NCBI GenBank assembly: GCA_017506865.1
Contig: JAFCMP010000113.1
Location: 186,001 to 250,000, forward strand
Source: Tribonema minus
Lineage: Eukaryota; Sar; Xanthophyceae; Tribonematales; Tribonemataceae
Length of the DNA stretch: 64,000 nucleotides
Reading direction: 5' to 3'
The notes beneath the pieces were generated by a model. It worked only from the letters and a program-made list of their open reading frames with translations, did no database searches and was not told the DNA's origin. Shown here in pieces: positions 1 to 9,560 of the stretch (position 1 is the first letter of the stretch; the number at the start of each line of letters is the position of its first letter). Both the position numbers and the translations under genes were made by a program.

Positions 1-452
1 CTGGTGGGGGAGGGTGCTGCAACTACCCTGGCTGCGTAAATGATGCGCATCCGCCCCTCTCCGCCGCGGTAGCGCTGCGTGGTGTCAATGTGAGCTTGGG
101 CCACTGCGACAAATCTGCCCCACAGGTCATCGCCGCTCGCGCCAGCAGATTTGTGGATCAGCTGCGCCAGACCTGCGGCACCGGCTACGCACATGATGCA
201 GCCCAGAACAAACTTGGCGACAGACTCCAGGCGCCTGTACACCCGCAGAGTGGCCCCCGACAACGAGTCCGCATGTCCCATTATGTGCTTCACCACCATG
301 AGGGCAGACCGAATCTGTTGTTCTCCGGCCCCGCACAACTCATCCACGCGATGGGGGCTGGTAAGCACCTGACATGGCACACGGGCGCGTTGATGGCGGA
401 GCTTGTCGACATCATGAAACATCTTTACATGGCCACAGCGTATCAAACACAA
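1..452 (-). CDS. Open exon of an unrecognised protein, continues past left edge
   Basis: Reading leftward from about 452, the minus strand stays open to the window edge. The exon would start after a TTTGTAG acceptor (bases 454-453) in phase 0, which matches the phase 0 donor of the exon ending at 1739, so this may be the third exon of the phosphoribosyltransferase-like gene upstream. The translation has normal protein character: a stretch around VYRRLESVAKFVLGC is followed by a hydrophobic segment (CIMCVAGAAGLAQLI) that could be a membrane or buried helix, then a polar part with HIDTTQRYRGG. I do not recognise the family. A rival plus-strand frame (90-506) is also open, but it starts only at GTG and has no splice support. 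Linkage to the 1739-3119 exons is inferred from phase only. Confidence 0.4.
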   Translation of the reverse strand, partial: MCLIRCGHVKMFHDVDKLRHQRARVPCQVLTSPHRVDELCGAGEQQIRSALMVVKHIMGHADSLSGATLRVYRRLESVAKFVLGCIMCVAGAAGLAQLIHKSAGASGDDLWGRFVAVAQAHIDTTQRYRGGEGRMRIIYAARVVAAPSPT

Positions 453-1738
453 CTACAAATGGCTGACCGGCGATGCCGCGGAATCAAAGGTATTCGTGGC
501 TGCTGAGCTGGGGCTGCTGCCTCCATGCCGAGAAACGTTGAACTTCAGCACAACTTCATGTACAACTTGCAGTTGTACATAGAGTAGTAGTTGATGCCGA
601 GGTGAAGGCAGTGCCTGGGAGATCCGACAATAAGCTCGCACTCAACCACCACCGAGAACCTTTCAGTTGAGTGAACCGGGGACTTAGGCCGATTTTAGTT
701 GTGAAGGCTTTCAAGGCCGATGTATTTGTGAAGCCCGAACCCAAACAGGACGCAGCCCCTCTTATCTGGTCCAGATATCCATACCGTGAAACTTGTGCTC
801 TGTACCGACATACGTTTTAAAGAACCCACGTACACAAAGAGAGAGCATCCAATCGTGAATCTTCCTGATTTTCATGAACTGAGGGGCCTGGATCACATCA
901 CTGAGACACATAGTTGAGCAACATGCACGACATACAGCAACAGTCAAGTGCACATGGTCTTCAGCCGCTGAAATGTCAGCTGCTTTGAGGTCTACTTGCA
1001 GAACGAGGTCCGAAAAACAGAACCCAGCATCAAACCACATCAGGTATGCGAGTCTGTTTTTGACCCTGTCGGCATTTAGAAGTTCGTTGCTGCATTGCGA
1101 ACTCAAGTGCGGGATGAGATGTAACGACACCATGAAGTGGTCAGGATTTGATGATCATAGTCAGAGCACTACCATTAATGTTCTTGGCGACCCTTCTTGT
1201 GCATTTCAACTTCTGCCTACCTTCCAAGCCCTAGCCAGTAATACTGCATGGTGATAGGATTCCAGCTGTTCCCGCGTACGCAGGTACCTTTACACCCAAA
1301 AGTGCCAATCTAAATCACACTTTGGAAACACCCGATCAAGCAGTGCACAAAGCGGGCATCATTTGCAAGTGAAGATGCCTGTGAAATTTGAAATCCACTT
1401 TCTGTTGTGACCAGTGCATTTCCCCTAACATTTGCCGAGCACATGACTGTGAAAATTTAAACTACAGTACTTGTGCAACTTCAAGTTGATGAACGGACAA
1501 AAAAGGCGATTTCTGGTGTGATACACTGCACACAGCAGAATATGTGCATGACTGGAGACGTGGGGCGCATCGATGTGAATTTGTGAATACTGGAAGAGAC
1601 AAGGGAGGATCACATCAGCGGTATGCACTGCAGGCACAGTGAAATCTGCTGGACATGCACCGATACACTGTGACGTCATGACATGTAATCTAGGCTCACA
1701 TGTGCTGTACATGTGCTGTACAGTGAGTGACCACTCAC
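453..1738. other. Probable intron, no supported exon
   Basis: This 1.3-kb stretch lies between the GTGAGT donor at 1738 and the acceptor at 453 on the minus strand. Composition is more AT-rich than the flanking exons. A minus-strand open stretch at 762-1133 has no recognisable domain or clear splice sites. Several AACTTCA/TGAAGTT motifs typical of introns in this window occur, for example near 540-560 and 1478-1490. I see no RNA gene. Confidence 0.4.
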
Positions 1739-3119
1739 CTCCACGTCATAGGTGATCGTGAGCTCCTCGCCGCCAACCCGCTGCTTCACACGCCACAGCT
1801 GCTGCAGTCGTTCGTCGGCTGCCACGGCAGGGCACTGCTGCCACCGCACAGCATCGCTGGCATCAGCTCCTTCTTCTGGGTCGACCAAGCCGTGGGCTGT
1901 GCAGTACCGGGCAAGTGCCTGCCAGCGCGATGTGGACTGTGGCAGCGCCTGCATGCAGCTCCGGTCGCTCCAGCAGGTTGCAGCTGAGCACGCCGCTGGC
2001 GCCAGTGTCGACGACGTCGTCGACGGTGGCGAGCAGGACATGGTCGCTGGCCACGTCGAGCGCCGCCGAAACGACAAGTATGCTTGCGCGCTCGACATCT
2101 GCGGCGGTGGGTATGGCCTTGGCGCCGGCATCTACGCTGCGCTGCGGTACGGTGGCGGTGCGTCGCAGCAACTGCTGTACAGACACGTGGAGTCCGTGCG
2201 TGCTGCCGTCTTCCATCATGTGCGCGACAGCAGTCCTCAGCTCCGGGAGCAGTCCAGCATCGCCTTCTTTGTGCCCCGGGTATGGAGTGATTACCACGTG
2301 TGTGCGACCATGCTCCTGTGCATGGCCGATCACACGCCCCACGGCCTCCACCACCCACGTGGCCACAGCGCACGCACCGCTGTGAGGTATGTCGCCGGCT
2401 TTGCCAACCCTGGCGGCCAGGGCGCTCAGCAGCATGAGGTCATGCTGCTGGCATGCAACCAGCTGCACTCCCTGTTGCCGAGTCCGAATTGCGACTGGCC
2501 GATCAGTAGCCGCTGTTTCCGCCGCCACCGCCGCTTGTGCTTGCGCACCAAAATCAGTGCCCTGCACATTCAGAAGGCGGTACCAATGAGGAGGAATTCA
2601 GTTCTCCCCAGTCGATTGTAGAAGATGTCACTGACATTGTGATGCGGCCCGTGTAAACATCCACAACAGTTACTGAGCGGGCGCCTATGAACCACACCTC
2701 ATTTCTAATTGGGCTATCCACCAGAAGCTTGACCAGTGTTTGCGATCGTCTTTAAGACAGCATGCGCGGACTGCAGATGCAACAATCAGTCACTGACAGC
2801 AGCAATTGGGCTTTGCATAAGCACACAACCAGCGATAGTATGCTCCCCCAGTGCACTGCAAGATTCGATCCGATGGTCCTGTGCTCACCTGCTCGGCCAG
2901 GCCCCTGATGTCGAGCAGGCCACGGTCTCCCAGCGAGGATGCGTTAGCCACTGTGAGGTCAGTGACCGCCGCCGCGGAGTTCAGCCGCTTACTCTTGGAG
3001 CAGGATAGCTTCGGCTCGATCAACACAGCATCGGACAGCGGCATGAGGCTGTGCGTCGCCAACTCCCCCCCTTGGACCGCAGTCGACATTTCTGGTGTCG
3101 CTTTGCGCTTCTGAGACAT
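1739..3119 (-). CDS. Phosphoribosyltransferase-like (ComF-like) protein, N-terminal exons
   Basis: Exon 1 (3119-2889) starts at ATG with MSQKRKATPE and ends at a GTGAGC donor. Exon 2 (2561-1739) follows a TGTGCAG acceptor in phase 0 and ends at GTGAGT. Exon 2 carries a PRPP-binding loop, VDDVVDTGAS, inside the context LLATVDDVVDTGASGVLSC. Upstream are a strand and loop ITPYPGHK and a segment LLRRTATVPQ, the order seen in ComF and related type I phosphoribosyltransferases. A following AGAATVHIALA segment fits the last strand of that fold. The domain frame then closes about 125 bases before the donor, and a second frame (WQALARYCTAHGLVDPEEG, reading on to the donor) takes over near 1905-1920, so there is a one-base frame disruption. 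Substrate is unknown; PRTases of this type are assigned by motif only. The basic N-terminus KRKATPE could be a nuclear signal, but this is speculative. Confidence 0.5.
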
Positions 3120-3128
3120 GCTGCAAAG

Positions 3129-3183
3129 TGTCTCTCTCTCTCTCTTCTCTCTCCCTCTCTCTTGTCTCTCCCTCTCTCTTCTA
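3129..3183. repeat. (CT)n simple repeat
   Basis: Near-perfect run of tctctc and ctccctctct units directly upstream (on the minus strand) of the ATG at 3119, so it would lie in the 5' leader or promoter of the phosphoribosyltransferase-like gene as a GA-rich tract. Confidence 0.9.
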
Positions 3184-3350
3184 CTTGGCGCGCTTTTTTC
3201 CGAAGGCGACGGCAAGCGAGTCCCTGAGCGAGTGCGAGTCTGGCACCTGGCCCCGACTGCTGCGTAGGTGACTGTGGACATCGGACCTGCGCTGCCTCCA
3301 CCAGCACTTGCCGCCGTACACCGCATTTGCTGCCCCAGCACCTCACATCT

Positions 3351-3681
3351 GGACACTATCTTGGGACCTAGCGGTACCCTTGATTGTTAATACACACACT
3401 TTTTCAGAGTCTTGTCCGTGGGGAGGGTTAGCGATGCGGCGACGGCGCAGGCAGGTGGCGGCTTCGCCTGCCTGGTGGCCGACGCCGACGCAGCGACCGA
3501 GTGTCAAGCCTGCTGCCTGCTGCACCAAGATCATCAACGCGAACGCCAACACCTGCAACCACACCGTCGAAGACCGGAGCCTATCCGCCGCCGTCCCTGC
3601 CGCCGGCGATGGCGCACGCCTTCAACCCACAACCGACACAAAGGACACTATCTTGGGGCCTCGCGGCACCCTTGATTGTTC
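3351..3681. repeat. Pair of diverged direct repeats about 292 bp apart
   Basis: The block at 3351-3389 (gacactatcttggg, then cccttgattgtt) recurs at 3643-3681, and weaker similarity continues on both sides (gcgaggcgg-type tracts at about 3430 and 3730). This looks like an old tandem duplication of about 290 bp. Open frames here differ between the copies and show no known domain, so I do not call a gene. Confidence 0.6.
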
Positions 3682-5247
3682 GTCATACAACTCTGCGGAG
3701 TGTTGTCCAAGGCATGTGGTTAGAGAGCGGCGCCTGTGCGCGGCGACTGGGCAGGCGGCGGCAGCTGTTTGGCCGGAGCGGCGCGGAGGAGCAGGAGCAG
3801 GAGCAGCAGGAGGAGGGAATTCGCAGCAGGGGTTCCAGTGTGCGGCCGTGGACACCGGGGGGGGTAAACACTAGCGAATAGAAGGGCGGGTTTTAGTGGA
3901 TATGCTTGCTTTAGTGACAGCATCAGCCTTTGCAGCACCAGTGCCTGGCACTTAGTGATCCATCACCATTGTCCTCAGTTCTGGGCGCTGCTGTTAGTAG
4001 CCCAGGCCTGCACAAAGCTGTTCGCGGTTAGGACCATTTTGGCAGAGACACGGGAGGCCTCAAAGTAAAACATTCTTTATAGGCGAGGGACCCTTCAGGG
4101 CGCGAGCCTTCTTAAGTCATGGCGCGCGCAAGCCTCCGCACTACTGTGGACATATGGTGCAGATGCCTTCTCTCAATGTTGACATCATCTCGTGGACATA
4201 TGGTGCAGATGCCTTCTCAATGTTGACATCATGACTATCAAGAAATCTCAAGAAAGCTACAGTACCCTAGTGCATAAGGTTTCTGGTTTGATCATGCTAG
4301 AACATTGCCTGCACTGACTGCATGTCGAATTTGCTTCAGCAGACTCTACTGTACATTGGAGCATTTGTTACGATCTGAACACCATACTGGATCACTCGAT
4401 CAGTGAAGCCACTAATGCTCAGCCAACAACATTACTTGCAGACAGGTGGTGCTGTTGATGCCAGTCATGTTATGTAGCACCACAACAGCACAGGCAGATA
4501 CAACCAAGGAGGTCTGCCAATAAAAAAACTTGGGAGCACATAGGTTTGCGCCCGGGGACTGATCACCACTCGTCATTTGTTCACCACACATGCAGCGTAT
4601 GTGGAGAAAATGCATACCAGCTGCAGACGACAGTGTTGATGGATCAACGACAAAGCGCAAATGGCTTTTGAGAATCTACTTTCACAAAGCTTCTTGAGCC
4701 GTGACCTCCCTTTGTGTAGGTTGCAGCACCTCATTCAGGTAGCTGCGCATGTGCTCATGCACCGGGGGAGCTTGCCATGCTACACTGGCTGGAGCAGCTA
4801 CAACATTGGCAGCGCGCTACCGCAGACAATTGCGCTGCGAACCGCGACGACATAACGACGATACATACGGGAGCGCACGGCGTGCCCGCCGCTGCCAGGC
4901 ACCAGCCTCCGGGAGTGGCAGCACACCCGCTGCAGTGCATCCACCGCCACCACCGCAAGTACGACAGCAATGCGGGCGACGGAACGGAAACGACCATGTA
5001 CCCCGGCTTGCACCGCCTCGAACGCATCTTACGCTACAGAAGCAGTACGCACGACGCCGGCCGCGGCAGCGTTCACATGAGCGTGCGCAGCGCACGGCGA
5101 CTGTCATGTCAAGGGGGAGGCGTGTGCAGCACGCCTCCGCGCGCCTTGCACCGCGCGTGGTGATGCAGCATCGCTCCGCAGCGAGGCGACGCTGCTGGCA
5201 CACGAGTCGTGGCGACACCACCGCGGTATGTATGCATGCACAGCGCA
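3682..5247. other. Intergenic or intronic, with one 46-bp tandem duplication
   Basis: No exon can be supported. At 4146-4191 the sequence gtggacatatggtgcagat...acatcatctc is repeated immediately at 4192-4235 with two bases missing. GC content rises sharply after about 4800 and long open frames appear on several strands at once, as expected from base composition alone. Confidence 0.4.
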
Positions 5248-5423
5248 TCAGGCCGTGGCGGCAGCGAGCGCGCGTGCGGCACGCCTCCGCAGCGCCTGCG
5301 CTCGCGCGCGCAGCGCATCGCGCGCTGCGGCGCCGCGCTTCCCCGACTCCAGCCTGCGCGACCGCAGAGCACGAAGCACAGGATCAGGCCAGGGGGTCGC
5401 GCGCGGCATCGGCTGGGCGCGCA
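5248..5423 (-). CDS. Possible exon after a long polypyrimidine tract
   Basis: On the minus strand an 18-base C run (5425-5442 region) is followed by TGCGCGCCCAG, an ideal acceptor. The frame PMPRATPWPDPVLRALRSRR... runs on as an arginine- and alanine-rich helix-like stretch. A second frame, compatible with the phase 2 donor of the upstream membrane exon (ending at 5792), reads ARPPGLILCFVLCGRAGW. I cannot decide between them, and neither matches a family. Confidence 0.25.
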
Positions 5424-5791
5424 GGGGGGGGGGGGGGGGGGGACAAGGGGCAGGCTGCTGGCTCCATGTTGCAACAGCTGCAGGGTGCGCGCGGCACATG
5501 GTCACAGCATGTTTGTGCGTCACCACGGTATATTGCTTGTGAAGAACCTGCACACCTGCTGTGCCCCAGCATGCTGAGACGCATAGCAGTCAAGTGCATG
5601 ATGTGCTGATGCTGCTGCTATGTGGGCAACCATTGCAGCGATCCTTCTGTGCAGTCGAACGCATTGCACCCATGGTGCTGATTTGTGAGTGCTGCCATTA
5701 CCATCAGAAGTGCGGCCCAATAACATAGCAGCTCTCAAGGCGACTGCAACTTTTTTAAATCATATCAATGGTTGCGTGTTGCGTCACTCAC

Positions 5792-8700
5792 CAGAACAGC
5801 GTCACGGCCAGCATCAGCGGCAGCGTGAGCACTGCCATCAACAGCCGCAGCAGCATGAACATGTGGTCGTGGTAGCCGGAAAACAGGATCATCGCCACCA
5901 CCACACCGCTCCAGGCAAGCAGCAGCAGCGCGCCCTGCACGTGCAAGCGGCGTTGAACAGTGAGTGGCGACTGCGGTAGTTAAATGACTTCTTCATGGAG
6001 TTGAGCTGCTATGGTCGACCAACAAGATTGTGCTTGACTACAGCATGATTCTAGTATCAAGGCAGCCCCCCCCCCCCCAGTGTTGCATCCCAACCAGCCT
6101 CCCCCCCAGTGAGCTGTGAACTCAACCCCATCGTGAGTACACCGAGAGCCGAAGCAGCACAGCATACGTGCGACGAGCCTGGCTCCAAACAAGACCACAA
6201 CCCCCCACCGCCGCCACTGCCACCGCCAGCACCAGCGCCACCGCCGCCACCTCTAACACCATTCCCACCACCGCCACCAGCAGCAGCACCACCAACAGCA
6301 CAGCCAACACCTGCCGCCACCACCGCCGCCACCATCACCACCAGCAAAAACGAACACGAGCACCAGCGAACACTCGCCGCCGCCACCACCCGCCACCATC
6401 ACCACCACCAGCAAAAACAGACACCACCTCACCTCCAGATAGTCGCGGCGCATGACGCCGTGCGCCTTCACCGCGTCCTCGACGTCGTCCTCCGCGAGGT
6501 CCGCGCGCCGCAGCAGGCGCGCGCGCCGCAGCTCCACGGCGCGCGCGCGCACGTCGCCGCGCACGCCCGCTGCCTCCTCCAGCCCCGCCCAGAACTCCTG
6601 GCACGCGCGTGCGACACGAGCAGAGAAGATGCGTTTTGATACGAAGGCCTGTGCGTGTACTGCCCCTGACGTGATCACACTGTGTGGAAGGCGCGCCGTA
6701 GCAGAAGGCAAGGCCGCGAGAATTGCTGCTGAAGTTCAACTTCAACTCATAAGGCCGCGCACGCACGCCGCCTCCTCCAGCCCCGCCCAGAACTCCTGCT
6801 GCGCATACGATACGAAGAGGGGAATATGCACTTTCATACAACTGCGTGTGCAATGCACATGGTGCGAGTATTGCCCTGGCGCGCGTGAGCCGCGCGTATC
6901 GCACGTGGGGAAGGCGCTCGTGGTGGAAGGCGCATTGTGGCGGAAGGCCGCGATAACTGTTGCTGAAGTGAAACTTCAACTCATACAGCCGCGCACGCCC
7001 GCCGCCTCCTCCAGAGCCGCCCAAAACTCCTGTTGCGGATACGATACGAAGAGGAGAAGACGCGTTTTGATACGACAACACATTGATGTACTGTCGCCGG
7101 CGCGTTTGAGGCCTCATGTATCGCACATGTGGAAGGCGCTTGTGGCGCAAGGCAGCGAGATTTGCTGCTGAACTTCGACTTCAACTCATACAGCCGCGCC
7201 CGCCCGCCGCCTCCTCCAGTACCGCTCAGAACTCCTGGCGCGCGCATACGATGCGAAGAGACGAGGAGAGGATACGTTTGGATACAATTGCGTGTGCGTG
7301 TGCTGCCTCCTGGCGTGCGTGAAGCCGCGCGGATCACACCGTGTGGCAGGCGCGCCGTGGCGGAAGGCCGCAAGAATCGCTGCTGAAGTGCAGCTTCAAC
7401 TCATACAGCCGTGAATCGCACATGTACTACTGGAGTCCACTGGCACCGGTCACTTCACTTCTCGGAAGACGAAAGCCAGTAGGTCCTTCCTATATGTCCT
7501 GAAGCCACAGGCGCTCGGACACTAAGCGGTGGTATCAGAACTCTCATGCCGCGCTGGAACTGGACTTTCTTAGCCTGCGAAGCTACTAAAGTTGACCTTC
7601 CCAACCTGCTGACAGCCAGTTGCGCTATTGCCTGAGGCCATTGCACAACACACGCCTCTGGAGCTTTGCACATCCATCCTCAACTCAGCCAGCAGCTCGC
7701 AATTTATGCACAACCAATGTACTATCAGCACTGTTGCGCGCGCCGCACCTCTCCCTCGTTGTCATCCCCTTCGTCCCATTCTGCTTCCTCCTCCCGTCCC
7801 GCTGCGCCGGCCCGCTCCCCCTCCGTTTCGTCAGGCTCCAGGGCCCAATCCAACAAGTTCAAGTTCAACTCCTCGTCGTCCGCCGCTCCGCCGCCGACGC
7901 TGCTGCCGCCGAAAGCGCTGCCAGTCTGCTCCGGCACCTGGTGGGGTCGAGGGCTGTTGAAGGCGCTCCTGAGACGGATTGCGTGTCGTAGGCAGCAGGG
8001 TAGTTATTGGAGATGCCAGTGATGGCTGAAGCAGGTATGCCTGATCAGCCGCAACGGCAGGACGAGCGCGACCACTGCTACGAGCCGCACGCCGCACAGA
8101 AACAAAACAATGAGCCAGTGGGTCGGTTGCGCGTTGCAGCGCCGTCGCAGCGTTGATCGGGATGCACCTCGGTCTTTGCGTGTGGACGTGCTGCACACCG
8201 TACAGACTCACTGTACAGGACTCAGTATGGGCTCAACTGCACGCCAGCAACGATGGTGCCAGCCAACACACACACCAGGAGCGTGGCGCAGCGCCAACAG
8301 ACAAGCTACCGGGCACCAGACTGCGTGCTCCTACACGCGCCTGTAGACGACGACAGTGATGCCGCCGTCCGCGTGATGCCCGCCTGACGCCACGGCCGCG
8401 CGGCCCCCACAGCAGCGTGCCCCACTGCACACAGCTTCTGCGGTGAACGCGGGGTCAGCGCGAGATAAAAATCAAGGGACACAACACACACCCCTCACAT
8501 CCCATCGCCATGCACGTACTTGGGTGCGTCAGCAGCGGGCGACGCAGCGCCGAAGCCCGGCTCTGCGCGCGGCGACGCCGCCGCAGGGCCCGCGCGGCAC
8601 AGTTGGCGGATGGCCGGCGACGAGAGCTGCACGGTGGAGGGGCTGTAGCTGGCGCTGCCGACGCCGCTGCTGAGCCTGCTGCGCATGGAGGAGACGCCGC

Positions 8701-8857
8701 TGTCATCATCGCTCAGGTCGGGGGTGACGTCGGGCGGGGCTGCGGTGTAGAAGGGGGTTTGGGGGGTGCGGGGTCGGGGGGGGGGGTCGCTGAGTTCAGG
8801 GGGGTAAGATGAAGGAGGTGACATCGCCCATGCCTCGCGCCGCTTGGAAGATGTCAT
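5792..8857 (-). CDS. Putative membrane protein with acidic, Ser/Pro-rich N-terminal part (partial model)
   Basis: Four exons with good splice sites read in this order. 8857-8520: Ser/Pro-rich start MTSSKRREAWAMSPPS, GTACGT donor, phase 2 out. 7937-7749: 63 codons, acidic, ELNLNLLDWALEPDETEGE. 6597-6433: 55 codons, helical, EFWAGLEEAAGVRGD to MRRDYLE, GTGAGG donor. 5934-5792: two hydrophobic segments, LLLLAWSGVVVAMILFSG and MLLRLLMAVLTLPLMLAVTL, GTGAGT donor. The last three exons agree in phase 0; at least one exon with length 1 mod 3 is missing between the first and second. The layout suggests a cytosolic acidic domain followed by a membrane region near its C-terminal or middle part. I do not recognise the family. 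The end of the gene left of 5792 is unresolved. The acceptor side of the 6597 exon is tandemly repeated upstream (see repeat at 6556-7410). Confidence 0.5.
6064..6430. repeat. Poly-C run and CCA/CCG triplet-rich tract
   Basis: A C run at 6064-6079 is followed by a long stretch of cca, ccg and cac triplets (about 6200-6420). It lies in the intron between the 6597-6433 and 5934-5792 exons of the minus-strand membrane gene, so it is a G-rich intron tract in the transcript. Confidence 0.75.
6556..7410 (-). repeat. Tandem array of exon acceptor junctions, about 210-220 bp units
   Basis: The start of the exon at 6597 (GAGTTCTGGGCGGGGCTGGA on the minus strand, with its CAG acceptor) recurs upstream with the neighbouring intron near 6770-6800, 6995-7030 and 7195-7235. 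Each copy keeps AG plus the codons for EFWAxLEEAA and then diverges into a stop or another frame shortly after. Each unit also carries a GAAGTTxAACTTCAACTC motif and a gatacgaagag block. The intact exon is the most downstream copy, so the others would act as decoy or alternative acceptors. Confidence 0.8.
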
Positions 8858-9306
8858 GATCAGGCAGTTATATCAAGTAGGGGGAAGGTGGCTGCACTCG
8901 AGCAGCTACACAAAGGTGTGAAGGTACAACCCCCTAATTGAGCAGATATATCTGAACAACGATAATGTTGAAGTTGTGATGTGATGCAGGCAGCCCAGAG
9001 CAACAAGCCGTAGTAGCTGACTGTTGCTTTTGATTAAGCATGTGGTTGCATTACAGAAACGACACTGGCAGTCGACAGGCACGATCGACAGCGAGGCAAA
9101 GAAGATATGCGTGCGCGCAATGTACCATCGTGTTCACATTTGCCAGCGTGGAACCCTGATCTCGTTGAGGGAGACACAGATCCGCATCTCGTTGTTAATA
9201 AATAGCAGTTGGCGACACAACTTGCAAGCCTACGTTACGCTTGCGATCAAATGATCCCCAAACTATTCCAACCCAATCCAAGTTGAAGTACGTAGAGTCA
9301 TCGTAC
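8858..9306. other. Spacer or intron, nothing recognised
   Basis: AT-richer stretch between two minus-strand exons (9307 and 8857). It may be an intron if the 9400 exon belongs to the membrane-protein gene, although the phases (1 out; 0 or a new start in) do not join directly. No repeat or RNA seen. Confidence 0.35.
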
Positions 9307-9400
9307 CATTGTCGCCCCACCGAGTGGGCGTGTAAGCAAAGACCTCATCAGGATTAGGCAAGAAGTCCGCGGGGGTCAGCTCCTCCAGCTTCTTCGCCAT
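9307..9400 (-). CDS. Probable first exon of a minus-strand gene
   Basis: ATG at 9400 opens a 31-codon frame, MAKKLEELTPADFLPNPDEV followed by FAYTPTRWGDN, ending at a GTACGA donor in phase 1. The residue mix is protein-like and the start faces the aspartate aminotransferase gene 160 bp away. I do not recognise the N-terminus. It may be the true first exon of the 5792-8857 membrane gene, with an unseen exon in between, or of another small gene. Confidence 0.45.
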
Positions 9401-9560
9401 CTGAGCCGCTCTCTCGCCTACAACGTGTAACGTTGCAGTTCTGCTCGGAGGGGGAATAAGGGGGGTGTCTCGATTTCGATTGCCATACAAAACTGCGCGC
9501 GTGCACCTCTGAGCGTAGCGGAGGCGAGAGCTTTAGGCGGTAGGCGAGGGGGTGATAGCA
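9401..9560. promoter_or_regulatory. Short divergent promoter region
   Basis: Only 160 bp separate the minus-strand ATG at 9400 from the aspartate aminotransferase ATG at 9561. Both 5' leaders and any shared promoter must fit here if both starts are right. No TATA box is evident. Confidence 0.35.

Noticed and set aside
1752-2621. 289-codon plus-strand frame
   Set aside because: It mirrors the minus-strand phosphoribosyltransferase exon, which has motifs and splice sites.
3343-3564. Signal-peptide-like start WLQVLAFALMILVQQAAG on the minus strand
   Set aside because: It begins only at GTG, lies inside a diverged direct repeat and has no continuing gene.
4749-5609. 286-codon plus-strand frame rich in Arg and Ala
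   Set aside because: All frames in this very GC-rich stretch are partly open, and the frame crosses a G homopolymer; no motif supports it.
6556-7410. CRISPR-like or satellite interpretation of the regular repeats
   Set aside because: Units are over 200 bp, contain a copied exon edge with its splice site, and lie in a eukaryotic intron.
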